Positions 34,244 through 43,333 of a DNA stretch of 64,000 nucleotides are shown piece by piece. Both the position numbers and the translations under genes were made by a program. The notes beneath the pieces are model-generated. The model was not told the origin of the DNA, made no database searches, and worked only from the letters and a program-made list of their open reading frames with translations. This DNA comes from JAJECS01 sp965243625 (GTDB lineage Bacteria; Chloroflexota; UBA11872). The DNA is taken from positions 2,356,001 through 2,420,000 of the forward strand of contig CBDEVI010000002.1 in the NCBI GenBank assembly GCA_965243625.1. The letters are read 5' to 3'. The number at the start of each line of letters is the position of its first letter. Position 1 is the stretch's first letter.

Positions 34244-35445
34244 TCGGCCGTCTCGCCGCCCTCCAGAGCGTGTAAGTAGGGGCCGTAGCGAAACACGCGG
34301 TTGCGCCGGCTGTCGGTGATTTCCTCCAGCACCCCTATCCGGACCAGTCGGGCGATCAGGCGATTGGCGGCGGGATAGTTGGTCCCCGTGATCGCCGGCA
34401 CATCGGCAACGGTGAGGAACGGCCGCCGGTAAAGGTGGTTAAGCACGCGATGGCCGTCGCCGGCAGCCCGACCCAGACGATCCGTCACCAGGGCCCGATG
34501 CTCCTCCCGCAGGGTCAAGATACGGCGCACGGTCTCGGCGGCCTCACTGCTGACGGCAGCCACGCCGCGCAGGAAGAAGGCCAGCCAGCCTTCCCAATCG
34601 CCGCCATCGCGCACGGACTGCAGCCGGTCGTAGTATTCGCTGCGGTGCTGCCGGAAGAAGTGTGAGAGATAGAGCACCGGTTGTTTGAGAATGCCCCGCT
34701 GGCATAGCAGAAACGTGATGAGAAGCCGGCCGACGCGGCCATTCCCATCCAGAAACGGATGAATCGTTTCGAATTGCGCGTGGATCAAGCCAATCTGGAT
34801 GAGCACCGGCAACTCGCCGGGGCTGTGAACAAACGCTTCCAGCGCGCCTAGGGCGTTCGGCACCTCCCGATGCGGCGGCGGAATGAACATAGCCTCGTTG
34901 AGCGTGCACCCGGCGGGGCCGATCCAGTTCTGACCGCGGCGCAACTCGCCGGGCTGGAGCTGAGACCCGCGGACGCCTTCGAGCAGCCGGGCATGGATCT
35001 CCCGGACCAAGCGGACGGAAATCGGCAGCGTCCGCAATCGATCCAGCCCGTGATTCATGGCCGTCACGTAGTTGATGACCTCGTCGACGTCGCGTGGTCG
35101 ATCCGGCGAGCGGATCCGAGCCTCCGCGGCCAGCACGTCTTGCAGGGAGCTTTGCGTGCCCTCGATTTGGCTGGAGAGCACGGCCTCCTTGCGCACGTAC
35201 ATGAATACGAAGAGATCCGAGTCGGGCAACGTCTGAATCGAGCCATCGAGGCGGCCGAGCGCCTGGTCGGCCTGGGAGAGCAAGGCCTGAAGCTCGCCTT
35301 CCATTTGCACCGGCGGCCGCGGCGGCAGGGGAGCGGGTAGAAATGCCCGGTAGCCCCGCGGCTGCGCAACATATCTCCCGGCCCGCTGGCTCGCGGCTGC
35401 TTCCGCAGCGGCTGAGAGGTCGACTCGGGCGGCGGAGCTTTCCAT
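34240..35445 (-). CDS. Fic-family adenylyltransferase (second copy)
   Basis: 401 residues. The Fic loop is IHPFLDGNGRVGRLL, intact with catalytic His, and the N-terminal inhibitory motif SSQIEGTQSSLQDVL has the (S/T)xxxEG pattern, so it is class II and autoinhibited. A C-terminal winged-helix-like domain (RPFLTVADVPAITGTNYPAANRLIARLVRIGVLEEI) follows. The layout is the common bacterial Fic-wHTH type of about 370-400 residues. It converges with the preceding oxidoreductase gene. It is unrelated in detail to the Fic at 8.8 kb (different length and flanks), so the genome holds at least two types. Confidence 0.86.
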   Translation of the reverse strand: MESSAARVDLSAAAEAAASQRAGRYVAQPRGYRAFLPAPLPPRPPVQMEGELQALLSQADQALGRLDGSIQTLPDSDLFVFMYVRKEAVLSSQIEGTQSSLQDVLAAEARIRSPDRPRDVDEVINYVTAMNHGLDRLRTLPISVRLVREIHARLLEGVRGSQLQPGELRRGQNWIGPAGCTLNEAMFIPPPHREVPNALGALEAFVHSPGELPVLIQIGLIHAQFETIHPFLDGNGRVGRLLITFLLCQRGILKQPVLYLSHFFRQHRSEYYDRLQSVRDGGDWEGWLAFFLRGVAAVSSEAAETVRRILTLREEHRALVTDRLGRAAGDGHRVLNHLYRRPFLTVADVPAITGTNYPAANRLIARLVRIGVLEEITDSRRNRVFRYGPYLHALEGGETAD

Positions 35446-35709
35446 ATGTTCGGAACCGACAACACGGAACGATTAGCGTTTCCATGTTATCACTTCGGGA
35501 ATATATGGGAGAAGTCTAGCTCCTTATTGTCACTAGCAGTATCTATACAGTCGCACCACCGGCCATAGTGTCACCAGCCGACAGTATGGAACGAGTGCGG
35601 GCTCACCAAACTCCTTCCCGCCGACTCCAACTCGGGCACCGTCGCGGGCGGGGCGATATGCTAGCCGCAGGCTTGCGAGCTTCATCAAGCACGCAAAGGA
35701 GCGTGGCCG
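35446..35709. other. Intergenic, AT-richer region before GPP34 gene
   Basis: Short gap of mixed composition. The first 120 bases (35460-35560) are notably A/T-rich for this genome and could hold promoters for the divergent Fic and GPP34 genes, but I cannot pick out a convincing -35/-10 pair. Confidence 0.3.
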
Positions 35710-36360
35710 GTGCTGAGATTCGCCGAAGAGATCATGCTGCTCCTGCTCGACGACGAGGGCGGGGACTTCCTGCACGTTTCCGACTGGTCGCTGCGCTGCG
35801 CCCTGGCCGGCGCGGTGCTCATGGACTTGGCATTGGAGAACCGCATCGACACCGACCTCAAGCAGCTCGTCCTCGTCGACGCCACGCCCGTCGGGGACGA
35901 CCTGCTCGACCCGACGCTGGCCAGGATCGCCGCGGCCGACGAGACGCACGACGCCGCCCATTGGGTCCACCAGACCGCGCGCCAATCCGACGAGATTCGC
36001 GACCGCGCGCTCGCCCGGCTCACCGAGCACGGCATCCTCGAGCGTCGGGATGAGAGCTTCCTGTGGGTGTTCAAGTCGCGGCGCTATCCGGCCGTGGACG
36101 GCAAGGCCGACCGCGAAGTCAAGCTCCGGATCATGGGGGTGCTCTTCAGCGACGAGATCCCCGACCCGCGCGACATCGTCATCGTCTGCCTCGCCGAGGC
36201 CTGCGGCATCTTTCAGGCGCTGCTGTCGGCGCGCGAGCTGGCGACCGCGTCGGCGCGCATCGAGCAGGTGCGCAAGCTGGACCTGATCGGCCAGGCCATC
36301 TCGCAGGCCGTGTGGGACATCGAGACGTCCCTGGCCATGGCCATGCACCCGCCCATGTAG
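35710..36360 (+). CDS. GPP34 (Golgi phosphoprotein 3) family protein
   Basis: 216 residues, GTG start at 35710 behind AAGGAG. It begins LRFAEEIMLLLLDDEGGDFLHVSDWSLRCALAGAVLMDLALENRID, the classic GPP34 pattern, and continues with the conserved RDRALARLTEHGILERRDESFLWVF. The eukaryotic relatives bind phosphatidylinositol-4-phosphate and glycosyltransferase tails at the Golgi. Bacterial members are common in actinobacteria and Chloroflexota and have unknown roles, probably at membranes. The protein is entirely soluble and mostly alpha-helical. Confidence 0.85.
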   Translation: MLRFAEEIMLLLLDDEGGDFLHVSDWSLRCALAGAVLMDLALENRIDTDLKQLVLVDATPVGDDLLDPTLARIAAADETHDAAHWVHQTARQSDEIRDRALARLTEHGILERRDESFLWVFKSRRYPAVDGKADREVKLRIMGVLFSDEIPDPRDIVIVCLAEACGIFQALLSARELATASARIEQVRKLDLIGQAISQAVWDIETSLAMAMHPPM

Positions 36361-36506
36361 CAGCCGCCTCCGGACGCTGCGCCGTTGGCGAACCACGGAA
36401 CAAGCCGAAACCCACGACGTACATGGCCCGATCCGTTCGCCCTGAGCTTGTCGAAGGGTTATCCGAACGGAATCGGGTCGGGCGGACGGCCTAGTCCAGA
36501 CCCTGT

Positions 36507-38195
36507 CTAGGGCGTGAAGACGCTCGTCACGGCCCCCGCGCTCGCCGACGAGACCTGCGCGGCGTATTTGGCCATCACGCCGCCGGGATAGCGCGGCGGC
36601 GGCGGCGACCAGGCCGCAAAACGCTCCGCGATCTCGTCATCCGACAGCGCCACCTCCAGCCGCCGGCCCACGGGATCTAGGGTGATGCGGTCGCCGTCGC
36701 GCACGATCGCGATGGGCCCGCCGTGCGCGGCCTCGGGCGCCACGTGCCCGACCATGCGTCCGTGGGAGGCGCCCGAGAACCGTCCGTCGGTCATCAGGGC
36801 CACCGAGCCGCCCAAACCGGCGCCCTGCAGGGCGCCCGTCACCTGCAGCATCTCGCGCATGCCGGGTCCGCCCACCGGCCCCTCATAGCGAATCACCACG
36901 AAGTCGCCGGGCGCAATCTGGCCCGCCTCCAACGCCGCGTAGCAGGCGGCCTCGCCGTCGAAGACCCGCGCCGGTCCGCTGAAGGGCGTCTGCTCTTGGC
37001 CGGAGACCTTGGCGACGCAGCCGTCGGGCGCCAGATTCCCGCGCAGGATGGCAATCCCGCCGCTGGCCTTCACGGGCGCGTCGATGCTCGTGATCACGTT
37101 GCCGGCGGCGTCCGACCGCTGCGCCGCGGCGGCAATCTCCGCCAGTGTCCGGCCGTCCACGTTCCGCGCGTCCGCATGCAGCAGGTCGCGCGACGCCAGT
37201 TCGGCGGCGATGACGGCCAGGCCGCCCGCGGCATAAACGTCCGACGCCACAAATCGCCCCGTGGGCTTGAGGTCGGTGATGATCGGCGTGCGCTCGGCGA
37301 TACGATCAAAATCCTCGAGTTCGAGGTCAACGCCCGCCTCGTGGGCAATGGCCATGAGGTGCAGCACGGCGTTGGTGGAACCGCCGGTGGCCGCCAGCGA
37401 GGCGATGGCGTTCTCCATCGACGCGCGGGTGATGACGTCGCGCGGGCGCACGTCGCGCCGCAGCAGGTCGACCGCGAGCTCGCCGGCGGCAACCGCCGCC
37501 TGGGCCTTGGCGGCGTGGGTGGCCGGCACCGCGTTGGCGCCCGCCGGGCTGATCCCCAGGAACTCCAGCGCCGTGGCCATGGTGTTGGCCGTGAACTGTC
37601 CCCCGCAGGCTCCGGCGCCGGGACAGGCGGCGTCCTCGATGGCCAACAGCTCGGCGTCGTCGATGCGCCCCGCCGCGTGCGTACCCACGCCTTCGAACAC
37701 GTCCTGGATCGTCACGTCGCGCCCGCGGTGAGTGCCCGGGGCGATGCTGCCCGTATAGAACGCCAGCCCCGGAAGGTTCAGCCGCGCCAGCACCATGGCG
37801 CCGGCGGGAATGGTCTTGTCACAGCCAACCAGCACCACCAGCGCGTCGACGCAGTGCCCGCGAGACGCCAGCTCGATGGAGTCGGCGATAACCTCGCGGC
37901 TCACCAGCGAGGCGCGCATGCCTTCGGTGCCCATCGCCACGCCGTCGGAGACGGAAATGGTGTTGATCTCCACCGGCGTGCCACCCGCCGCCCGCACCCC
38001 GGCCTTGACGTGCTCGGCCATCTCGCGGTGGTTGAAGTTGCACGGCATGGTCTCGATCCACTGGTGCGCCACGCCGATGATGGGTCGCCGCAGGTCCTCG
38101 TCGGTGAAGCCAATGGCCTTGAGCATCGAGCGTGCGGGCGCACGCGCCGGGCCCTGGGTCATGGCGGCGCTGTTCGGTCGCGGCAGCGGAGGCAT
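36507..38195 (-). CDS. ilvD: Dihydroxy-acid dehydratase
   Basis: 562 residues, full length for the family. Key motifs are MPCNFNHREMAEHVKAGVRAAGGTPVEINTISVSDG, LVGCDKTIPAGAM (Fe-S Cys) and CPGAGACGGQFTANTMATALE (two more Fe-S Cys). The C-terminal SGATHG-like region appears as DGRFSGASHGRMVGHVAPEA. It dehydrates dihydroxy acids in branched-chain amino acid synthesis using an iron-sulfur cluster and Mg. No other ilv or leu gene is adjacent. The 3' side abuts a short intergenic region. Confidence 0.95.
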   Translation of the reverse strand: MPPLPRPNSAAMTQGPARAPARSMLKAIGFTDEDLRRPIIGVAHQWIETMPCNFNHREMAEHVKAGVRAAGGTPVEINTISVSDGVAMGTEGMRASLVSREVIADSIELASRGHCVDALVVLVGCDKTIPAGAMVLARLNLPGLAFYTGSIAPGTHRGRDVTIQDVFEGVGTHAAGRIDDAELLAIEDAACPGAGACGGQFTANTMATALEFLGISPAGANAVPATHAAKAQAAVAAGELAVDLLRRDVRPRDVITRASMENAIASLAATGGSTNAVLHLMAIAHEAGVDLELEDFDRIAERTPIITDLKPTGRFVASDVYAAGGLAVIAAELASRDLLHADARNVDGRTLAEIAAAAQRSDAAGNVITSIDAPVKASGGIAILRGNLAPDGCVAKVSGQEQTPFSGPARVFDGEAACYAALEAGQIAPGDFVVIRYEGPVGGPGMREMLQVTGALQGAGLGGSVALMTDGRFSGASHGRMVGHVAPEAAHGGPIAIVRDGDRITLDPVGRRLEVALSDDEIAERFAAWSPPPPRYPGGVMAKYAAQVSSASAGAVTSVFTP

Positions 38196-38554
38196 GGCAA
38201 GTCCTTCGGAGAGTCAGGAAAAGGGCCGCGGACCAGTGCCCGCGACCGGTGGTGCGCTGAATGGCGCAGTCACAAATGATATACGCAACATCGAGGCCGG
38301 GTAGCGAATCACTCCGATTCCGTCATTCCGGCGGAGGCCGAAATCCAGGTCCGATCGAACCGGCAGCGACACTGCAGGTGAGCGGGAATCCACCCCCACG
38401 CCCACACTCGGCCGGTGTAGGGGCGCTCCTCGTGGGAACCCGTTGCCCTGCTGAGAGACTCCTTCCCGATCGGGGTTCGGCTCCCTCTCCCACGGGGAGA
38501 GGGTCGGGGTGAGGGGATACCGACCATCGCCCCCCGAACCGACCGGCCCGCCCG
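38196..38554. repeat. Intergenic composite repeat block
   Basis: Over 300 bases without a gene. Bases 38322-38356 hold GTCATTCCGGCGGAGGCCGAAATCCAG, 38387-38399 a partial GCGGGAATCCACC, 38417-38440 a degenerate GTAGGGGCG hairpin, and 38476-38517 CCCTCTCCCACGGGGAGAGGG then TCGGGGTGAGGGGA. These are the same modules as at 52520 and 56560 in a different state of decay. Confidence 0.75.
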
Positions 38555-38869
38555 TCAATCCTGGTGGAACAGCTCCTCCAGCATCTCCAGCGGCACCAGG
38601 CCCGAGCTCATGTCCACGTCCAGGATGTCCGTGTGCAGCTCCTGCCAGCGCAACTGGGATTCCGACTTCGCCAGGTATTCCGTCGCCGCGTCCCAGTCGT
38701 CGCACTCCAGCAGGCCGATGGCGTGGTGGCCGAAGAGCACGATGGTGTAGTTGCGGATGCCCGCGACGGTATTCTCGGCCAGCAATTCGGGCCACACGTT
38801 GGCGTGGGTTTCCCGGTAGGCGTCGATCTTGTCGGGCTTGATCGGCAGGGCAAAGGCGATGCGCGGCAT
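38555..38869 (-). CDS. L-rhamnose mutarotase-like protein
   Basis: 104 residues from ATG 38869, with GGAG nine bases upstream. The family pattern is clear: RIAFALPIKPDKIDAYRETHANVWPELLAENTVAGIRNYTIVLFGHHAIGLLECDDWDAATEYLAKSESQLRWQELH. The enzyme interconverts alpha and beta anomers of rhamnose or a related sugar. The residues His and Tyr of the active site (HANVWPE, NYTIV) are present. A dedicated sugar catabolic cluster is not visible in the window; the neighbours are ilvD and nudC. Confidence 0.8.
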   Translation of the reverse strand: MPRIAFALPIKPDKIDAYRETHANVWPELLAENTVAGIRNYTIVLFGHHAIGLLECDDWDAATEYLAKSESQLRWQELHTDILDVDMSSGLVPLEMLEELFHQD

Positions 38870-39240
38870 GACGTTCTCCAGTACGCATGCAATGTCCGCT
38901 AGCAGGATGCGTTGCCGCCGGTGACCCGTCCACACACCAGCAGTGGGTCGCTGTGGTCAGGGCTAGGCACTTCTCCGATTCGGTGCCATGGTCCGAACCC
39001 CTTTTCCCTTGATGAGTCCTTTGCCTAACCCCTCCCGTGGGAATCGGTGAGCCGGTCCTGTTCCCTCTCCCTTGAGGGAGAGGGCTAGGGTGAGGGGGAT
39101 CCGGGGCTTGGAACTAGGCAGTCGGCCATTCGTGCAAAGATCGCTCGATGGGAAAGGGCCAGAGTCTGCCTCGTACTCGATACGGGGGTGAGGGTGCAAA
39201 TGCAGGTCGCCTTCGCCGGATGCACGCCGACAGAAGCACC
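38870..39240. repeat. Intergenic composite repeat block before nudC
   Basis: Includes TTGATGAGTCCTTTGCCTAACCCC (39010-39033), CCCTCTCCCTTGAGGGAGAGGG then CTAGGGTGAGGGGGA (39063-39098), and CTCGATGGGAAAGGG with the AGTCTGCCTCGTACTCGATACGGGG module (39144-39190), closed by GGTGAGGGT. A frame beginning at 39148 reads through this block into nudC, but that N-terminus is translated repeat and not protein sequence. Confidence 0.75.
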
Positions 39241-40155
39241 ATGACCCAACACCCACACACCTTCAGCGGCAACCGGCTGGACCGCGCCGAGCGCGAGCGC
39301 CGCGACCCCGCGTGGATCGAGCGGCGCGAGCGGGACCCCGCCAGCGTCTTCCTGCCGTTACGCCGCCTGGACGTCCTGGTGCGCGAAACCACCGCCACGC
39401 GCCTGGACTGGCGTCCGGGCCGCTGGCTGGCCGAGATGCGGGTGGACGGCCCGCGCTATCTGCTGGGGCTATTTGGCGGCGTGGCGCACTTCGCCGTAGA
39501 CGTCTCGGACCATCCCGACGACCTCGACCAGGACCGCGAGCAGCGCTTTGCCGAGCTGCGCGACGCCGCGGTGCTGCTCCCGGCGTCCGAGGCCGGCATC
39601 GCCGCGCAGGCCCGGGCCAACGTGGACTGGCACGCGCGCCATCGATTCTGCGGCGCGTGCGGCCACCCCACCGCGCCGCAGCGCGGCGGTCAATCCCGCA
39701 AGTGCGGAAACTGCGGCGCGGAGCACTTCCCGCGCACCGACCCGGTGGTCATCGTCGTCGTCGCCGACGGCGACCGGTGCCTGCTGGGGCAATCCCACGG
39801 ACGGCTGTCGAGCCAACGCATGTTCTCGGCGCTGGCCGGGTTCATGGACCAGGGCGAGTCCATCGAGGAAGCCGTGCGGCGCGAGGTGGCCGAGGAAGCC
39901 GGCGTCCAGGTCGGCGCCGTGCGCTACCACTCGTCGCAGCCCTGGCCGTTTCCCTCGTCGCTCATGATCGGCTGCCACGCCGACGCGCTGACGGTTGACC
40001 TACGCCCAGACGACGTCGAGATGCAGGCCGTCCGCTGGTTCGACCGCGCCCAGGTCCTCCGCGCCCTCGCAGGCGCCGACCCCGACCTCCGCGTCCCCGG
40101 TGAGTACGCCATCGCCCACCACCTCATCCGCACCTGGGCGGAGGAAGAGGTCTAG
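39241..40155 (+). CDS. nudC: NAD+ diphosphatase / NADH pyrophosphatase (Nudix)
   Basis: 304 residues from ATG 39241. An N-terminal domain is followed by the NudC zinc ribbon (FCGACG...KCGNCGAEHFPRTDPVVIVVV). The Nudix box is GFMDQGESIEEAVRREVAEEAGV, intact with the REVxEExG core. Then comes the NudC-specific SQPWPFPSSLMIG motif. Family members hydrolyse NAD(H) and remove NAD caps from RNA. It has no partner genes nearby, only a toxin-antitoxin pair downstream. Confidence 0.93.
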   Translation: MTQHPHTFSGNRLDRAERERRDPAWIERRERDPASVFLPLRRLDVLVRETTATRLDWRPGRWLAEMRVDGPRYLLGLFGGVAHFAVDVSDHPDDLDQDREQRFAELRDAAVLLPASEAGIAAQARANVDWHARHRFCGACGHPTAPQRGGQSRKCGNCGAEHFPRTDPVVIVVVADGDRCLLGQSHGRLSSQRMFSALAGFMDQGESIEEAVRREVAEEAGVQVGAVRYHSSQPWPFPSSLMIGCHADALTVDLRPDDVEMQAVRWFDRAQVLRALAGADPDLRVPGEYAIAHHLIRTWAEEEV

Positions 40156-40243
40156 CTGGCGCGGGCCCCTCCCCAAGAGTCTACCGGCGGTCGAGCAACT
40201 CGTGGGCGACGTCGTGGAATCGACCATCTTCCTGATCTAGAAT

Positions 40244-40498
40244 ATGACCATGATTCGGATCAATATTGCCGAGGCGAAGGCGCATCTCTCGCGCTACTTG
40301 GGCCGCGTGGAGCGCGGTGAGACGATCCTGCTTTGCCGGCGCAACGTGCCGGTGGCCGAGATACGCCCGTTGCCCAAGCCGCCACGCAAGCTCCGGCCCG
40401 TGGGCATCGACCGCGGGATGACAGTCCCACCCAGCTTCTTTGAGCCGCTCCCGCCGGAGCTCATTGCCGCATTTCACGGAGACGCTGACCCGGCGTGA
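40244..40498 (+). CDS. Phd/YefM-type antitoxin
   Basis: 84 residues. The N-terminus (IRINIAEAKAHLSRYLGRVERGETILLCRRNVPVAEIRPL) is the typical Phd fold that binds operator DNA. The C-terminal region binds the toxin. ATG 40244 and ATG 40250 both fit. A TAGAAT box at 40238-40243 directly abuts the start, so the mRNA could be leaderless, though I cannot prove the promoter. Its stop overlaps the next start (GTGA). Confidence 0.85.
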   Translation: MTMIRINIAEAKAHLSRYLGRVERGETILLCRRNVPVAEIRPLPKPPRKLRPVGIDRGMTVPPSFFEPLPPELIAAFHGDADPA

Positions 40499-40881
40499 AG
40501 CTGCTGCTGGATACCTGCACTTTCTTATGGCTGGCAGCCGACGACGCTCAACTGAGCCAAGCGGCGCGGGCAAGCTGCCGCAACCCCGCGAACGAGGTCT
40601 ATCTGAGCTCGCTCTCAGCCTGGGAGATTGCCATCAAGCATCGGCTCGGACGCTTGCCGCTGCCGGAGCCGCCAACTCGCTATGTCCCTAGCCGACGCCA
40701 ATGGCTCCAGGTCGAGCCGCTGCCGTTCGAGGAGGCCGCGGCCTCGCACGACGTGCTATTGCCGGCCCTGCACGCGGACCCCTTCGACCGCGGCCTGGTC
40801 TCCCAGGCCATTCTCAATCACATGACCATCGTGACGCCCGACCCGTTCATCGCCCAATACCCGGCGCCCGTCCTCTGGTAG
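40495..40881 (+). CDS. PIN-domain toxin (VapC-like)
   Basis: 128 residues, GTG start overlapping the antitoxin stop. PIN acidic residues are visible: D6 in LLLDTCTFLWL, Glu in LSAWEIAIKHRLG, Asp in LHADPFDRGLV and Asp in VTPDPFIAQYP. The DTxxFLW start and YxxPVLW end mark the subgroup usually paired with Phd-like rather than ribbon-helix-helix antitoxins. It is a probable RNA-cleaving growth inhibitor. The pair appears intact and lies between nudC and the peptide transporter operon. Confidence 0.86.
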   Translation: MKLLLDTCTFLWLAADDAQLSQAARASCRNPANEVYLSSLSAWEIAIKHRLGRLPLPEPPTRYVPSRRQWLQVEPLPFEEAAASHDVLLPALHADPFDRGLVSQAILNHMTIVTPDPFIAQYPAPVLW

Positions 40882-41156
40882 CGCCGAAGTCGCCGCTTCC
40901 TACCGGGCATTCCGGCACCCTTCCAGCCGCAGTCAACCCAGGGAGGTCGACCACCGAGCTGCGTCGCCCGGGAGCCGCGCTCCTGGATCACTAGACTTGG
41001 CAGCCGCCGGCAGGCGGCGTGACCCGAAAATCGCCGCGTCACGTGTGAACGGTCGGCCGCTCGCGACTGAAAGATTCACCACTGCGATTCGCAACGGTAG
41101 AACCGTACCCCGTACTATTGGCACACGGTCCCAGACTCCAACGGCGGAGTGGTCAT
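40882..41156. other. Intergenic, no gene seen
   Basis: Gap of 275 bases between the PIN toxin and the transporter lipoprotein gene. No repeat module and no coding frame are evident. The transporter operon promoter must lie here but I cannot choose a -35/-10 pair with confidence. Confidence 0.35.
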
Positions 41157-43250
41157 ATGGGCGGCATCCTGCGCGGTCGATTCATCTTCCTGCTTCTGAT
41201 TCTCGGCGTTGCCGTGGCGGCGTTCGCCTGCGGCGACACCGACGAGCCGCCGCCCGTTGAAACAATCGTCACCGTCACGGTCGAAGTCCCGGTCGAGGTC
41301 GAAAAAGTTGTCGAAGTCGAGAAGGTCGTCGAGGTCGAGAAGATCGTGGAAGTCGAGAAAGTGGTCGAGGCCACCCCGACCCCGGCGCCGACCGAGGCCC
41401 CGGCTCCAACCGGTCCGGCCATCTACAAGATGGGGCTGTTCGAGGACCCGATCTCGCGCAACGTCTGGAACTACCTCGGCGGGCCTGCCGGGTCGGTCTG
41501 GACCGGTTACGTGATCGGCGGCTACGCCACGCAGCTCTATGGCTATTCCCCGCAGCGCTTCGACTGGGTCCCGGTGGCCGCCGACGGATTCCCGACGCCG
41601 CTGGCCCAGGAGACCATCGACGGAACCGAGTATTGGACGACCGAAGTTTCGCTCAAGCAGGGTGTGACCTGGAGCGACGGCGAGGAACTGACGGCGGACG
41701 ACTTCGTCTTCACGGTCAACACCGTCATGGCCATGCAACTCGGCGGCAACTGGGCCCAACTGGTGGACTCCGCGTTCGTCGACCGGGCGGAGGCGCTCGA
41801 CAGCCATCGGCTGAAGATCTATTTCAAGTCCACCGACGCCGACGGGAATCCGCAGACGCCCGGCCTCAGCGTGTGGCAGTTCGGCCTGGCGTTCATGCCG
41901 ATTCTCCCGGAGCACTATTGGGCGCCCGTGGTCGAGCAGGCCAAGCAAGCGGGCACCATGCCCCAGCAGATCGAGGCGCTGTTCGCGCACGTGCCCGACG
42001 GCGAGCCCACCGCCGGCGGTCTGGCGTTTCGCCAGTGGGAGCCGGGCGCGTTCTTCGAGAACGAGACCGTTCCGAGTCACTTTCAGATGGGCGCCGTCGT
42101 CACTGAGTTCGCCAACGGCGCCTACCGGGAAACGAGCGAACGACTCGGCTACACCGAAGTCGCCTACGGCGAGGCCACCGGTGACACGGTGCTAGAGCTC
42201 GAGGTCGGTCCGCATTTCGAGACCGAGATCTTCAGCATCTACGGCAACCAGGACTCGGCGATCCTCGCCCTGACCACGGGCGATATCGACTTCCTCTTCA
42301 ACCCTCTGGGGTTGGAGAAGGGCTTCCTCGACCGCGTCCGCCAGGCGCCCGACCTCGAAGTGGTGACGAACCTCGACAACGGTGTCTTCTACCTGGGATT
42401 CAACACCCGCAAGGGCCCCATGGCCTTCAGGGAATTCCGGCAAGCCGTCGCGACCATGATCGACAAGGAATTCGTATCGCAGTCGATCCTCCAGGACGCG
42501 GCGATTCCCATGTACGCCATGGTTCCCGAGGGCAACGCCTTCTGGCACAACGACGCGACGTCCAAGATCGGTCAGGGGTTGAGCCTGGGCGAGCGGATCG
42601 CGCAGGCGGTCGAGCTGCTGAAGAGCGCCGGCTTCACCTACGAGCAGGAGCCGGAGGTCGGCGAGGACGGCGAGTTCGTTTCCTCACCCGGCCGTGGCCT
42701 GCGAATGCCCGACGGCTCGGAGGTCCCACAGCTCGACCTGATCGCCCCCAGCGCCGGCTACGACCCGCTGCGGTCCACCTTCGCCATCTGGATCGAGCGC
42801 TGGCTCAACGACCTGGGCATTCCGGTTCGAGCGCAGCTGGTCGGGTTCAACGTTCTCGTCGACCGGCTGTTCAGCGAGACCGTGGCCGAAGACCTCGACA
42901 TGTGGATCCTGGGCTGGGGCTTCAGCATCTTCCCCAACTACCTGGAGAACATCTTCCACAGCCGCCACGCACCCGAGAACGAGGAGGGCGGCTACAACTG
43001 GGGCGGCTACGGCAACCCCGAATACGATGCCCTGGCCTTTGCCCTGCTGTCCGAGACCACCATTGAGGGCGCGCGGGAATTGGTCTACCAGATGCAGGCG
43101 CTCCTCGCCGAAGACCTCCCGTACGTAACGCTCTTCACGACGCCGAAGGTGGACGTGTTTCGACCGTCGCGGGTGGAGTACCCCTACACCGAGGTGCTCG
43201 GCGGCATGGCGCAGCAACAGGGACTGCAACACGTCGTGCTGATCAAGTAG
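41157..43250 (+). CDS. Oligopeptide-type ABC transporter substrate-binding lipoprotein
   Basis: 697 residues from ATG 41157, with GGAGTGGT upstream. The signal peptide ends in the lipobox AFAC, so the protein is anchored to the outer face of the membrane. A linker made of repeats of VEVEK (residues about 40-75), then a Pro/Thr/Ala-rich stretch, precedes the binding domain. The family-5 solute-binding region has GVTWSDGEELTADDFVFTVN and the usual late repetition FRQAVATMIDKEFVSQSIL. It should bind peptides or a related solute, with the substrate not determinable. First gene of the operon. Confidence 0.9.
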   Translation: MGGILRGRFIFLLLILGVAVAAFACGDTDEPPPVETIVTVTVEVPVEVEKVVEVEKVVEVEKIVEVEKVVEATPTPAPTEAPAPTGPAIYKMGLFEDPISRNVWNYLGGPAGSVWTGYVIGGYATQLYGYSPQRFDWVPVAADGFPTPLAQETIDGTEYWTTEVSLKQGVTWSDGEELTADDFVFTVNTVMAMQLGGNWAQLVDSAFVDRAEALDSHRLKIYFKSTDADGNPQTPGLSVWQFGLAFMPILPEHYWAPVVEQAKQAGTMPQQIEALFAHVPDGEPTAGGLAFRQWEPGAFFENETVPSHFQMGAVVTEFANGAYRETSERLGYTEVAYGEATGDTVLELEVGPHFETEIFSIYGNQDSAILALTTGDIDFLFNPLGLEKGFLDRVRQAPDLEVVTNLDNGVFYLGFNTRKGPMAFREFRQAVATMIDKEFVSQSILQDAAIPMYAMVPEGNAFWHNDATSKIGQGLSLGERIAQAVELLKSAGFTYEQEPEVGEDGEFVSSPGRGLRMPDGSEVPQLDLIAPSAGYDPLRSTFAIWIERWLNDLGIPVRAQLVGFNVLVDRLFSETVAEDLDMWILGWGFSIFPNYLENIFHSRHAPENEEGGYNWGGYGNPEYDALAFALLSETTIEGARELVYQMQALLAEDLPYVTLFTTPKVDVFRPSRVEYPYTEVLGGMAQQQGLQHVVLIK

Positions 43251-43333
43251 CCGCTTGACCGCGCAAACGAGGCGGGCTGCATGGGTGTAGTCGCGGCGTC
43301 GGCGGCCAATTCGCGTTCGCGCAGGTGATGTAG

